A stretch of DNA of 64,000 nt, taken from positions 3,162,001 through 3,226,000 of the forward strand of contig NZ_JBINNY010000001.1 of NCBI RefSeq assembly GCF_051297175.1. The letters run 5' to 3'. This document shows positions 15,611-23,841 of the stretch, piece after piece. Source of the stretch: Dryocola sp051297175. Lineage in GTDB: Bacteria; Pseudomonadota; Gammaproteobacteria; Enterobacterales; Enterobacteriaceae. Each line of letters opens with the position of its first letter. Positions within the stretch are counted from its first letter, which is position 1. The position numbers and the translations under genes are program-made. The notes under the pieces were generated by a model. That model worked only from the letters and a program-made list of their open reading frames with translations. It was not told the DNA's origin and searched no databases.

Positions 15611-17365
15611 TTGACGACTAATCGACTTGAATGGCGTGCCCTTGTTCCCGATACCGAGAGTTATCAGGAAATCTTTGCGCAGCCTTATGACACCGACTCT
15701 GCGCCCTTCTCTGCCGTCCAGTCTCGCCTTTATTACGGCCTGGAACAGCTGAGCCATCCGGTAGCCTCGTCCGACCTGATGCTGGTAAAAGCCGCAGAAG
15801 AGTCCGAGTACCTCAATCTGATTGCCGCCGCTGCCCGCGAAGTCTGGCAACCTACCGAAACGTTAATCGGCGGGCATTACCTCATTGAAGGCAATCGCAT
15901 CACGCTTCGCCCAGCTGAAGAGCAGGATGATGCCTTTGTCGGTAGCGGCGATGTCGTCGTCGCCGACTGGGTTGAAGCCGAACAGCTCTTTGGCTGCGTA
16001 CGCCAGTTCGCAGGTGAAATTACCCTGACGCCTGGCGCGTTACACCGTGCAAACGGCGGCGTGCTGGTGCTTTCGTTAAGAAGCGTGCTGGCGCAGCCGC
16101 TGCTGTGGCTACGCCTGAAGCAAATGGTCACCCAAGCCCGCTTTGACTGGATTTCTCCGGACGAAACCCGTCCGCTGCCGGTGCATATTCCTTCCCTGCC
16201 CCTGAACGTGAAACTGATTCTGGTCGGCGAACGTGAATCGTTGGCTGATTTCCAGGACATGGAGCCCGAGCTTGCCACGCAGGCCATCTACAGCGAATTC
16301 GAAGAAAACCTGCAGATCACTTCTCCGGAAGATATGACGCTCTGGTGCCAGTGGATCTACGCGATTGCCGAGTCCCGCGGCCTGCCCTCTCCGGCCCAGG
16401 ATGCCTGGCCCGTTCTGATCAGAGAATCGGTTTGTTACACCGGCGATCAGGAAACACTGACCCTGTGCCCGCTGTGGATCGTCCGTCAGCTACGTGAAGT
16501 TGCGGCCTTTACCGAGGACGCGACGTTCAGCGGCGAGCAGCTTTCGCAAATGCTGGTACAGCGCGAATGGCGCGAAGGGTATCTCGCGGAGCGCATGCAG
16601 GATGAAATTCTGCTCGAGCAAATCCTCATCGAAACCGAAGGTGAGATGGTCGGGCAGATTAATGCGCTATCGGTTATTGAATTCCCAGGTCACCCGCGCG
16701 CATTCGGTGAACCTTCCCGCATCAGCTGCGTGGTCCACGTTGGCGACGGCGAATTCACAGACGTTGAGCGCAAAGCCGAGCTTGGCGGCAACATTCACGC
16801 TAAGGGCATGATGATCATGCAGGCGTTTTTGATGTCCGAACTACAGCTTGAGCAACAAATTCCCTTCTCTGCTTCAATTACCTTTGAGCAGTCTTACAGC
16901 GAAGTCGACGGCGACAGCGCCTCAATGGCTGAACTGTGTGCGCTGATCAGCGCCCTGGCAAACGTTCCGATCAATCAGCACATTGCGATTACCGGTTCCG
17001 TTGACCAGTTTGGCCGTGTCCAGCCGGTCGGCGGGCTGAATGAGAAAATCGAAGGCTTCTTCCGCATCTGCCAGCAAAGAGAGCTGTCAGGCAAACAGGG
17101 CGTCATTATTCCTTTTGCCAACGTGCGTCATCTTTGTCTGCATCAGGACGTCCTGAATGCGGTTGAACAAGGTCAATTCTCAATCTGGGCAATTGACGAT
17201 GTGGCAGATGCGCTACCCTTATTAACGAATCTGCCATGGGATGGTGAAGGGCAAAATACCCTGATGCGCGCGGTCCTTGAGCGAATTGCTCAGGCCTCGG
17301 CACAGGACATCCGGCACCGTTATCCGTGGCCACTGCGGTGGCTCAACTGGTTCAACCACAACTGA
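15611..17365 (+). CDS. lonH: Lon-like protease LonH (YcbZ)
   Basis: 584 residues (E. coli YcbZ 586). It is an ATP-dependent-protease-family member with a degenerate AAA part and a C-terminal Lon S16 proteolytic domain. The catalytic dyad is visible: Ser436 in VDGDSASMAE and Lys479 in VGGLNEKIEGFF, 43 residues apart as in Lon. Only a TTG (15611) can serve as the start for the conserved N-terminus (TTNRLEWRALVPDTESYQ); in-frame stops lie just upstream and no clear Shine-Dalgarno is seen. Low translation is therefore likely. The 3' end overlaps the fabA control region. Confidence 0.92.
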   Translation: MTTNRLEWRALVPDTESYQEIFAQPYDTDSAPFSAVQSRLYYGLEQLSHPVASSDLMLVKAAEESEYLNLIAAAAREVWQPTETLIGGHYLIEGNRITLRPAEEQDDAFVGSGDVVVADWVEAEQLFGCVRQFAGEITLTPGALHRANGGVLVLSLRSVLAQPLLWLRLKQMVTQARFDWISPDETRPLPVHIPSLPLNVKLILVGERESLADFQDMEPELATQAIYSEFEENLQITSPEDMTLWCQWIYAIAESRGLPSPAQDAWPVLIRESVCYTGDQETLTLCPLWIVRQLREVAAFTEDATFSGEQLSQMLVQREWREGYLAERMQDEILLEQILIETEGEMVGQINALSVIEFPGHPRAFGEPSRISCVVHVGDGEFTDVERKAELGGNIHAKGMMIMQAFLMSELQLEQQIPFSASITFEQSYSEVDGDSASMAELCALISALANVPINQHIAITGSVDQFGRVQPVGGLNEKIEGFFRICQQRELSGKQGVIIPFANVRHLCLHQDVLNAVEQGQFSIWAIDDVADALPLLTNLPWDGEGQNTLMRAVLERIAQASAQDIRHRYPWPLRWLNWFNHN

Positions 17366-17395
17366 TCGGACTTGTTGAGCGTACACGTGTTAGCT
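17360..17395 (+). promoter_or_regulatory. fabA control region: FadR-like and FabR-like sites
   Basis: AACTGATCGGACTTGTT (17360-17376) resembles the FadR operator that activates fabA in E. coli and overlaps the lonH stop codon. AGCGTACACGTGTTAGCT (17378-17395) right after it resembles the FabR palindrome that represses unsaturated fatty acid synthesis. The order and spacing match my memory of E. coli fabA. The start codon is 38 bases further on. Confidence 0.7.
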
Positions 17396-17433
17396 AACCT
17401 GCGTGCTTCATTATAAAAAGGCTTACTGTAGAC

Positions 17434-17952
17434 ATGGTAGATAAACGCGAATCCTATACAAAAGAAGATCTTCTTGCCTCTGGTCGTGGCGAACTGTTTG
17501 GTGCTGAAGGCCCACGGTTACCCGCGCCTCCAATGCTGATGATGGACCGCGTGGTCAAAATGACCGAAGACGGCGGTAACTTCGATAAAGGTTACGTTGA
17601 AGCAGAATTAGATATTTCCCCTGACCTGTGGTTCTTTGCCTGCCACTTCATCGGTGACCCGGTGATGCCAGGCTGTCTGGGGCTGGACGCAATGTGGCAG
17701 TTGGTAGGTTTCTACCTGGGCTGGCTGGGCGGTGAAGGTAAAGGCCGTGCGCTGGGCGTAGGTGAAGTTAAGCTTCAGGGCCAGATTCTGCCAACCGCGA
17801 AGAAAGTGACCTACCGTATTCACTTCAAACGCGTTATTAACCGTCGCCTGATTATGGGCATGGCTGATGGCGAAGTATTGGTTGACGGCCGTGTGATTTA
17901 CACCGCAACCGATATGAAAGTGGGTCTGTTCAAAGACACTACCGCTTTCTAA
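17434..17952 (+). CDS. fabA: 3-hydroxydecanoyl-ACP dehydratase/isomerase
   Basis: 172 residues, identical in length to E. coli FabA. It dehydrates 3-hydroxydecanoyl-ACP and isomerises trans-2- to cis-3-decenoyl-ACP, the branch point of unsaturated fatty acid synthesis. The catalytic His71 lies in WFFACHFIGDP, and Asp85 in MPGCLGLDAMW. The hot-dog fold regions PRLPAPPMLMMDRV and ILPTAKKVTYRIHFKRVI are intact. It is monocistronic, with FadR/FabR sites upstream and a terminator 13 bases downstream. Confidence 0.99.
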   Translation: MVDKRESYTKEDLLASGRGELFGAEGPRLPAPPMLMMDRVVKMTEDGGNFDKGYVEAELDISPDLWFFACHFIGDPVMPGCLGLDAMWQLVGFYLGWLGGEGKGRALGVGEVKLQGQILPTAKKVTYRIHFKRVINRRLIMGMADGEVLVDGRVIYTATDMKVGLFKDTTAF

Positions 17953-17965
17953 TCCTCAGAAACGT

Positions 17966-17994
17966 GAAACCTCCGCCGGGCGGAGGTTTCTTTC
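17966..17994 (+). terminator. Rho-independent terminator of fabA
   Basis: GAAACCTCCG / CGGAGGTTTC forms a 10-bp stem with a 5-base loop, followed by TTTC. It may also act on convergent rmf. Confidence 0.85.
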
Positions 17995-18012
17995 AACTTA
18001 AAGAGACAGTGA

Positions 18013-18180
18013 TTACGCGGTAACCGCCCTGTCTTCCATGGCTTCTCGCCAGCCTCCCATCCAGTACGACCTCTGATTCAATGCCTGATAAGGACAAATC
18101 TCTTTAGAGCGTCCGGCGATACCTGCTTGATAACCACGTTGATGAGCCCGTTCCAGGCGATCTCGTTTTTGTCTCTTCAT
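18013..18180 (-). CDS. rmf: Ribosome modulation factor
   Basis: A 55-residue minus-strand frame reading MKRQKRDRLERAHQRGYQAG, then IAGRSKEICPYQALNQRS, then WMGGWREAMEDRAV and TA. This is RMF, which dimerises 70S ribosomes into inactive 100S particles in stationary phase. It differs from E. coli RMF at only a few positions. A GAGGG stretch lies about 9 bases before the ATG. The 270 bases upstream (18181-18450) hold its promoter region and the pqi terminator and no other convincing gene. Confidence 0.97.
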   Translation of the reverse strand: MKRQKRDRLERAHQRGYQAGIAGRSKEICPYQALNQRSYWMGGWREAMEDRAVTA

Positions 18181-18383
18181 GCCTCGTTTCCCTCATTTCT
18201 TGATCTATCAAATGGATCTGGTGGAAAGAAAACAGTGATTACAAAACGTGCAACCACATCTAACGAATAACCGTAAACGGGCGTGGCGTCAATGCGCAAA
18301 ATTCACGCCAATGTCACAAATGTGAGCTACTCGGAAGTTCGTTTGTACAAAAACTGTGACGGCGCACAGGTAACAAACTCATC

Positions 18384-18430
18384 TCAAAAAGAAAAGCTGC
18401 GCTTCGCTGTTAAGGCGAAGAACGCAGCTA
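18384..18430 (-). terminator. Terminator of the rlmKL-uup-pqiABC run
   Basis: On the minus strand AGCTGCG and CTTCGC pair with GCGAAG and CGCAGCT around a small TT bulge, and TTTTCTTTTT follows. It lies about 20 bases after the pqiC stop. Confidence 0.85.
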
Positions 18431-18450
18431 AATTGTGCGGAGAAGTGAAA

Positions 18451-19017
18451 TTAATTCAGACGGGTTAACTGGCTGGCGATGCTTTGCGCCTCCTGCTGCC
18501 ATGCCTGCGCCAGGGTTTTCACCATCGCGTCGTAGCCATCTTCCTGCTGCTTCAGCTCAATCTGGAACGGACGTTTAATCAGCTGCCCCTGATGATTGAG
18601 CAGCCATTCGCCGCTAACAATTACTTTGCCGTCGTAGCGACCGTGAAACCCCGTAACGTTCACATTCAGAGTATCCTGATCGCTGCCCAGCGGGGTTGAT
18701 GCAACCACCCAGCCCGGCAACACGCTGCTGAGATTACTTACCAGCGTGTTGCGCAGCTGCTGATCCAGCGGGCTCGCCCAGAGATTGCTGGTCGCAATCA
18801 CGTACTGCACGTCGCTGGTCTGATAAACCACGCCGTTGCCGGCGAGGTAATCAGGCACCGCAACCTGTTCAACCCACAATAGATGGGTGCCAGGTTGGCT
18901 CACGGCCTGCAGAGCAGGCGCGGAGCTTTGCGGAAGCTGGTAATACGTTTTTCCATTCTCGCTGCTGCTACAGGCGCTCAGAGCCAGTACAGCGATAAGC
19001 GTTAACCACTTTTTCAT
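18451..19017 (-). CDS. pqiC: Lipoprotein PqiC (YmbA)
   Basis: 188 residues, DUF330/ABC-type auxiliary lipoprotein. The signal MKKWLTLIAVLALSAC has a lipobox LSAC with Cys16; the residue after it is Ser, consistent with transfer to the outer membrane. PqiC caps the outer-membrane end of the PqiB tunnel in the PqiABC lipid-transport system. The ATG overlaps the pqiB stop by 4 bases (ATGA), indicating coupled translation. It is the last gene of the run and is closed by a terminator. Confidence 0.95.
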   Translation of the reverse strand: MKKWLTLIAVLALSACSSSENGKTYYQLPQSSAPALQAVSQPGTHLLWVEQVAVPDYLAGNGVVYQTSDVQYVIATSNLWASPLDQQLRNTLVSNLSSVLPGWVVASTPLGSDQDTLNVNVTGFHGRYDGKVIVSGEWLLNHQGQLIKRPFQIELKQQEDGYDAMVKTLAQAWQQEAQSIASQLTRLN

Positions 19018-20654
19018 TCTTTAGCCCTCTTTGGCTGCGGGTCTTTCTTGTCCTTCGCTTCAAAGACCAGCGAGTTGCTCTTATCGTTCAACGTGCGCAG
19101 AACCGGCTGTAGCTCACGAAGAACCTGATCCAGACGCTGCATATCCGCTACCATCTTGTTATAGGCTGCGGAACCCGGCTGGAAGCCCTGCATGCTGCGA
19201 TTAAGCTCGCGCAGCGTTTTCTGCATGTCGTCCGGCAGGGACTGCATCGATTTATTAGAGGTAATCTTGTTGAGATTATCTAACGTCTGCTGCAGATGCT
19301 GCATGGTTCGCTGGCTCTCGGCGAGCGATTTGGTCGTTTGCTCAATCATCGGGTTAAGCGGCAGATTGTTAATCTTGTCGAGCGTTTCCAGCAGACGCTG
19401 CTGAATCTGCGCCAGCCCGCCGCTCATCGTTGGGATGATCGGATAGCCGCTGAAGCTCTTCATGCCCGTCATCGGCTCGGCCTTCGGATAGAAGTCGAGA
19501 TCGATGTACAGCGCGCCGGTAACCAGGTTGCCGTTTTTCAGGGAGCCGCGCAGGCCACGCTTGAGCAGTACGGCCAGGTTTTCCTGAATGTCCGTTTCTT
19601 CGCCAATCATGTTCTGCAGACGCTCAGGTTCGATGCGGATCAGAACAGGAATACGGAAATCATCGTTCAGCGCCTGGCGCATACCCGGCGTAAAGAACGG
19701 CACGCGGGCAACGGTACCCAGACGTATGCCTCGGAACTCAACGGGCGCGCCCGGCTGGAGGCCGCGAATCGAATCTTTGAAGAACATCAGGTAATCGATG
19801 TGTTGGGTATAAAGCGAATCCTGAATGCTCTTCTGATCGTCGAAGAGTTTGAAATCGCTGCCGGTTTTTACCGGCTCGCCAAGCTCAAGGCCGTCAGGAA
19901 CGTCAAAACTTACTCCGCCGCTAAACAGCGTGGTTAAAGAACCCATTTCAACGCGCATACCCTGCGAAGACAGGTCGACCGCTACGCCGCTGTCCTTCCA
20001 GAAGCGCACGTTGCTGGTGACCAGACGGTCGTTTGGCGCGCTGATGAACAGCTGATAGCTGATGCTGCGCTTGGCGGCATCAAAGTTGCTGGTTTCAACC
20101 GAGCCGACGCGATAGCCGCGGAACAGCACCGGGTCGCCGGGGGTAAGCTGGCCCGCCTTGGCGCTGTCGAGCGTAACGCGAATGCCTTTAGCGTCAGGCG
20201 GCGCGAGCGGAGGCGCGTCCAGCAGATCGTAGCGCTCCGGCTGCGGGCCTTTCGAACCCGGCTGCAGTTCGATATATGCCCCAGATAAAAGCGTGCCAAG
20301 GCCAGAAATGCCCTCGCGCCCTACCTGCGGCTTAACGACCCAGAAGACTGAATCCTTGTGCAGCAGCTTTTCCATCCCCGAATTCATTCGCGCGGTGATT
20401 TCAACGTGATGCAAATCATCGGAAAGCACGGCGCTTTCAACCACGCCCACGTCAACGCTGCGGCTTTTGATGGTGGTTTTCCCGCCTTCAATGCCCTCGG
20501 CATTCGTGGTAATCAGCGTGACCTCTGGCCCCTGATGGCTGTAGTGATAAAACAGGATCCAGGCGCCGATAAGCGCGGTCACGATGGGGAATATCCACAC
20601 CGGGGACCAGTTTTTCACCTTTTGTACTTTCGCTTCCCCGCTTTTATTTTCCAT
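19014..20654 (-). CDS. pqiB: MCE-domain lipid-transport protein PqiB
   Basis: 546 residues. A short cytoplasmic start and one membrane helix (WIFPIVTALIGAWILFYHY) precede three MCE domains (GPEVTLITTNAEGIEGGKTT; IRVTLDSAKAGQLTPGDPV; LMFFKDSIRGLQPGAPVEF) and a C-terminal helical stretch forming a periplasmic needle (residues about 430-530, rich in Leu/Gln heptads). It carries lipid between the membranes with PqiA and PqiC. ATG 20654 gives the E. coli length and N-terminus; it overlaps pqiA by 11 bases. The longer frame to 20714 lies within pqiA. Confidence 0.96.
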   Translation of the reverse strand: MENKSGEAKVQKVKNWSPVWIFPIVTALIGAWILFYHYSHQGPEVTLITTNAEGIEGGKTTIKSRSVDVGVVESAVLSDDLHHVEITARMNSGMEKLLHKDSVFWVVKPQVGREGISGLGTLLSGAYIELQPGSKGPQPERYDLLDAPPLAPPDAKGIRVTLDSAKAGQLTPGDPVLFRGYRVGSVETSNFDAAKRSISYQLFISAPNDRLVTSNVRFWKDSGVAVDLSSQGMRVEMGSLTTLFSGGVSFDVPDGLELGEPVKTGSDFKLFDDQKSIQDSLYTQHIDYLMFFKDSIRGLQPGAPVEFRGIRLGTVARVPFFTPGMRQALNDDFRIPVLIRIEPERLQNMIGEETDIQENLAVLLKRGLRGSLKNGNLVTGALYIDLDFYPKAEPMTGMKSFSGYPIIPTMSGGLAQIQQRLLETLDKINNLPLNPMIEQTTKSLAESQRTMQHLQQTLDNLNKITSNKSMQSLPDDMQKTLRELNRSMQGFQPGSAAYNKMVADMQRLDQVLRELQPVLRTLNDKSNSLVFEAKDKKDPQPKRAKE

Positions 20655-21912
20655 GCTCAGACGACTCCTCATGAGGTGAATCTGGTGCGCGATCCCAGGA
20701 CAAGCGAGGGTCAAAGGTCATCGCAGCAAACATTGTCAAAATAACTACTAATGCAAACATTAACGCGCCGATCGCCGGATAGATGTTCATCAGTGCGCCC
20801 ATTCTCACCAATGCGGAGAGCACGGCGATAACAAAGACATCGATCATCGACCAGCGGCCAACAAATTCAACCACTTCATAAATCAGGTGCATGCGCTCGC
20901 TGTCGCGCTTGCCGTGGCCTTTGGCATCCCAGCATAGCCACGCGATAGCCAGCATTTTTAGCGTCGGCACCATGATACTGGCGATAAATATCACCATCGC
21001 CACCGGATAGGAGCCTTCGCTCCAAAGCAGGATCACCCCGGCAAGTATCGTCGACGGCATCTTGGTGCCCAGCAGCTCGGTTATCATAATCGGCAAAATA
21101 TTTGCCGGTAGATATAGCATGATCGACGTGATCAGCAGCGCCAGCGTCCACTGCAAACTGTGCTTGCGGCGAATGTGGCCTTTCGTTTCACAGCGCGGAC
21201 AAACCAGCGTCTCCGCCGGAACGATCGCGGTGCAGCAGGAGCAGGAACGCAGCCCCTGATTAATCCCCGTGACGCCTACTTTCAGCGGCTGCTCAACCGC
21301 TGGCATAGGCGCTATATCGTCCCACAGCCAGCGCCTGTCAACACACTGGAAGGCACGCAGCTGCAGAATGCAGAACAGGCACCAGGGAACAAAGCTGCTA
21401 CCCACGCCAATATCGCCGTAGGCCATCAGCTTCACGAAGCTCACCAATATCCCGGCCAGGAATATTTCAGCCATTCCCCATGATTTAAGCTGGAACAGCA
21501 CGCGCGCCATCCTCCGCTGCAAAACTTCCGGCAGCCTGACGCGATTCACTAACAGCAAAATGGTGATGAGGCAGAAAGTGGGTACGGCCTGAACGAACAG
21601 GACGAAAAACGTCCCGAGGCTTGCGTAATCCTCAGAAAACATCACGCCCGGGATCTGTAACAGCGTGACTTCGCTGGTGACGCCAGCCACTTTCATATTA
21701 ATAAACGGGAACAGGTTGGCCAGCAGCAGCATAAAAAGGGCCGACAGCGCGTACGCCGTAGGCCGCTGACGCGGGGATGGCCACTGTGTGGTTAGCGTTG
21801 TGCCGCAACGTGGGCAGGCGGCCTTTTGGCCGTCCTGCAATTCTGGTAGTGCCACCAGCAAATCACATTGTGGACACAATATGTGCGAACGAGGATGATG
21901 CGTGGCACACAT
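20644..21912 (-). CDS. pqiA: Inner-membrane protein PqiA
   Basis: 422 residues (E. coli 417). It is the membrane partner of PqiB, with two repeated modules, each led by a zinc-ribbon-like pair of CxxC motifs: ILCPQCDLLV with ACPRCGTTL, and SCSCCTAIV with VCPRCETKG. Each is followed by about four membrane helices (YALSALFMLLLANLFPFIN; LLITSIMLYLPANILPIMI). E. coli pqiAB is induced by paraquat through SoxRS. It begins 16 bases after the uup stop and overlaps pqiB. Confidence 0.96.
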   Translation of the reverse strand: MCATHHPRSHILCPQCDLLVALPELQDGQKAACPRCGTTLTTQWPSPRQRPTAYALSALFMLLLANLFPFINMKVAGVTSEVTLLQIPGVMFSEDYASLGTFFVLFVQAVPTFCLITILLLVNRVRLPEVLQRRMARVLFQLKSWGMAEIFLAGILVSFVKLMAYGDIGVGSSFVPWCLFCILQLRAFQCVDRRWLWDDIAPMPAVEQPLKVGVTGINQGLRSCSCCTAIVPAETLVCPRCETKGHIRRKHSLQWTLALLITSIMLYLPANILPIMITELLGTKMPSTILAGVILLWSEGSYPVAMVIFIASIMVPTLKMLAIAWLCWDAKGHGKRDSERMHLIYEVVEFVGRWSMIDVFVIAVLSALVRMGALMNIYPAIGALMFALVVILTMFAAMTFDPRLSWDRAPDSPHEESSEHGK

Positions 21913-21928
21913 ATCGGGTCTCCTTACG

Positions 21929-23836
21929 TTATGCGCCGTTTTTCAGAGACTCGAGGTACTCCCAGCGTTCAAAAGCGTCTTCCAGTGCTTTTTCGGCAGC
22001 GGCCAGCTCGCTCAATACTTTTTGCGTTGCGTCGTGCGGTTGGTTAAAGAACTCAGCGTCACCGACTTTTGCCTGCAGCGCTTCGAGTTGAGCTTCCAGC
22101 TCTTCAAGGCGCTGCGGCAGCTGTTCCAGTTCACGTTGCAGGTTATAGCTTAGTTTGCTATTGCCGCGTTTTACAGCTTCGGCCTTCGCGGGTTCGTTCT
22201 TTTGTTGCTTATCCTGTACGGCATCACGCAGCGAGCGGGTAGAGCCCTGCTGGCCTTTTGCATCATGATAGCCGCCAACGTAGCGCCCGATTTTACCTTC
22301 ACCCTCGAAGATCCAGCATTCGGTCACGGTGTTATCAACGAACTGACGGTCGTGGCTCACCAACATAACGGTACCCTGGTAACCGTCAATCAGCTCTTCC
22401 AGCAGTTCCAGCGTTTCGACATCAAGGTCGTTGGTCGGTTCATCGAGGATCAGCAAATTGCTTGGTTTTAAGAATAAACGCGCTAATAACAGACGATTAC
22501 GCTCACCACCCGACAGCGCGCGAACCGGCGTCATCGCGCGTTTAGGATGGAACAGGAAGTCCTGCAGGTAGCCAAGCACGTGTCGCGGCTTGCCGTTAAC
22601 CATCACTTCCTGCTTGCCTTCCGCGAGATTGTCCATCACGGTACGGTCCGGATCCAGCTCCGCACGGTGCTGGTCAAAGTAGGCAACTTCGAGTTTGGTC
22701 CCGCAGTGTACGCGGCCGCTGTCGGCTTCAAGCTGGCTTAGCATCAGCTTAAGCAGCGTGGTTTTACCGCAGCCGTTTGGCCCCACCAGCGCGATTTTAT
22801 CGCTGCGCTGCACCTGGGCGGAGAAGTCCTTAACCAGCACTTTATTCGCCACCTGGTAGCAAACGTCCTCCATTTCAAAGACGATCTTGCCTGAACGCGC
22901 GGCCTCTTCGACCTGCATTTTGGCGCTGCCCAACACTTCACGACGTTCACCACGTTCGCGGCGCATCGCTTTCAAGGCGCGCACGCGGCCTTCGTTACGC
23001 GTGCGGCGCGCTTTGATGCCCTGGCGGATCCACACTTCTTCCTGGGCAAGCTTGCGGTCGAACTCTGCGTTTTGCAGCTCTTCCACGCGCAGCGCTTCTT
23101 CTTTTGCCAGCAGATACTGATCGTAATCCCCCGGGTAAGAAACCAGCTTGCCGCGGTCAAGATCGACAATGCGCGTCGCCATGTTGCGAATAAACGAACG
23201 GTCGTGCGAGATGAAGATAATGCTGCCCTGGAACTCTTTTAAGAAGCCTTCGAGCCAGTCGATGGTTTCAATATCCAGGTGGTTCGTTGGTTCATCTAAC
23301 AGCAGAACGCGCGGGGAGCTGACCAGCGCGCGGCCCAGCGCCGCTTTACGCAGCCAGCCGCCGGAAAGCGCGGACAGCTCGGTGTCCGCTTCAAGTCCCA
23401 GCTGCTCAAGCACTTCGTTGATGCGGCTATCAAGCTGCCAAAGCCCCTGGTGATCCATGATTTCCTGGATACGGGCCATTTCGTTGAGGTTCTTTTCGCT
23501 CGGATCGGACATCACCTTGTGGGAGATGTCGTGGTAGGCCTTCACGTATTCAGCCTGTTCTTCCACGCCTTCCGCTACGAAGTCATACACGGTACCGGCC
23601 ACGTTACGCGGTGGATCCTGTTGTAGACGCGCGACAATCAGATCCTGCTCGTAAACCATGCGCCCGTCGTCTAACGGCAGCTCACGGTTGAGGATTTTCA
23701 TCAGCGTGGATTTCCCCGCGCCGTTACGGCCAACCAGACAAACGCGTTCGTTTTCTTCGATGTGTAATTCAGTGTTATCTAACAGCGGCGCGTCGCTAAA
23801 CGACAGCCAGGCACCGTGCATACTAATTAATGACAT
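21929..23836 (-). CDS. uup: ABC-F ATPase Uup
   Basis: 635 residues, the E. coli length. It is a soluble tandem ABC protein; Uup acts on ribosome assembly or stalled ribosomes and affects precise excision of transposons. The first cassette has GRNGAGKST, ALSGGWLRKAALGRAL and VLLLDEPTNHLD; the second has GPNGCGKTTLL, ALSGGERNRLLLARLF and LLILDEPTNDLD. A basic linker lies between them (KARRTRNEGRVRALKAMRRE), and a C-terminal coiled coil that binds DNA in E. coli follows (ELEQLPQRLEELEAQLEAL). It sits 5 bases after rlmKL. Confidence 0.97.
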   Translation of the reverse strand: MSLISMHGAWLSFSDAPLLDNTELHIEENERVCLVGRNGAGKSTLMKILNRELPLDDGRMVYEQDLIVARLQQDPPRNVAGTVYDFVAEGVEEQAEYVKAYHDISHKVMSDPSEKNLNEMARIQEIMDHQGLWQLDSRINEVLEQLGLEADTELSALSGGWLRKAALGRALVSSPRVLLLDEPTNHLDIETIDWLEGFLKEFQGSIIFISHDRSFIRNMATRIVDLDRGKLVSYPGDYDQYLLAKEEALRVEELQNAEFDRKLAQEEVWIRQGIKARRTRNEGRVRALKAMRRERGERREVLGSAKMQVEEAARSGKIVFEMEDVCYQVANKVLVKDFSAQVQRSDKIALVGPNGCGKTTLLKLMLSQLEADSGRVHCGTKLEVAYFDQHRAELDPDRTVMDNLAEGKQEVMVNGKPRHVLGYLQDFLFHPKRAMTPVRALSGGERNRLLLARLFLKPSNLLILDEPTNDLDVETLELLEELIDGYQGTVMLVSHDRQFVDNTVTECWIFEGEGKIGRYVGGYHDAKGQQGSTRSLRDAVQDKQQKNEPAKAEAVKRGNSKLSYNLQRELEQLPQRLEELEAQLEALQAKVGDAEFFNQPHDATQKVLSELAAAEKALEDAFERWEYLESLKNGA

Positions 23837-23841
23837 GACTA

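Noticed and set aside
18283..18468. 61-residue plus-strand frame between rmf and pqiC
   Set aside because: It runs through the pqi operon terminator hairpin, lacks a ribosome site and matches nothing I know.
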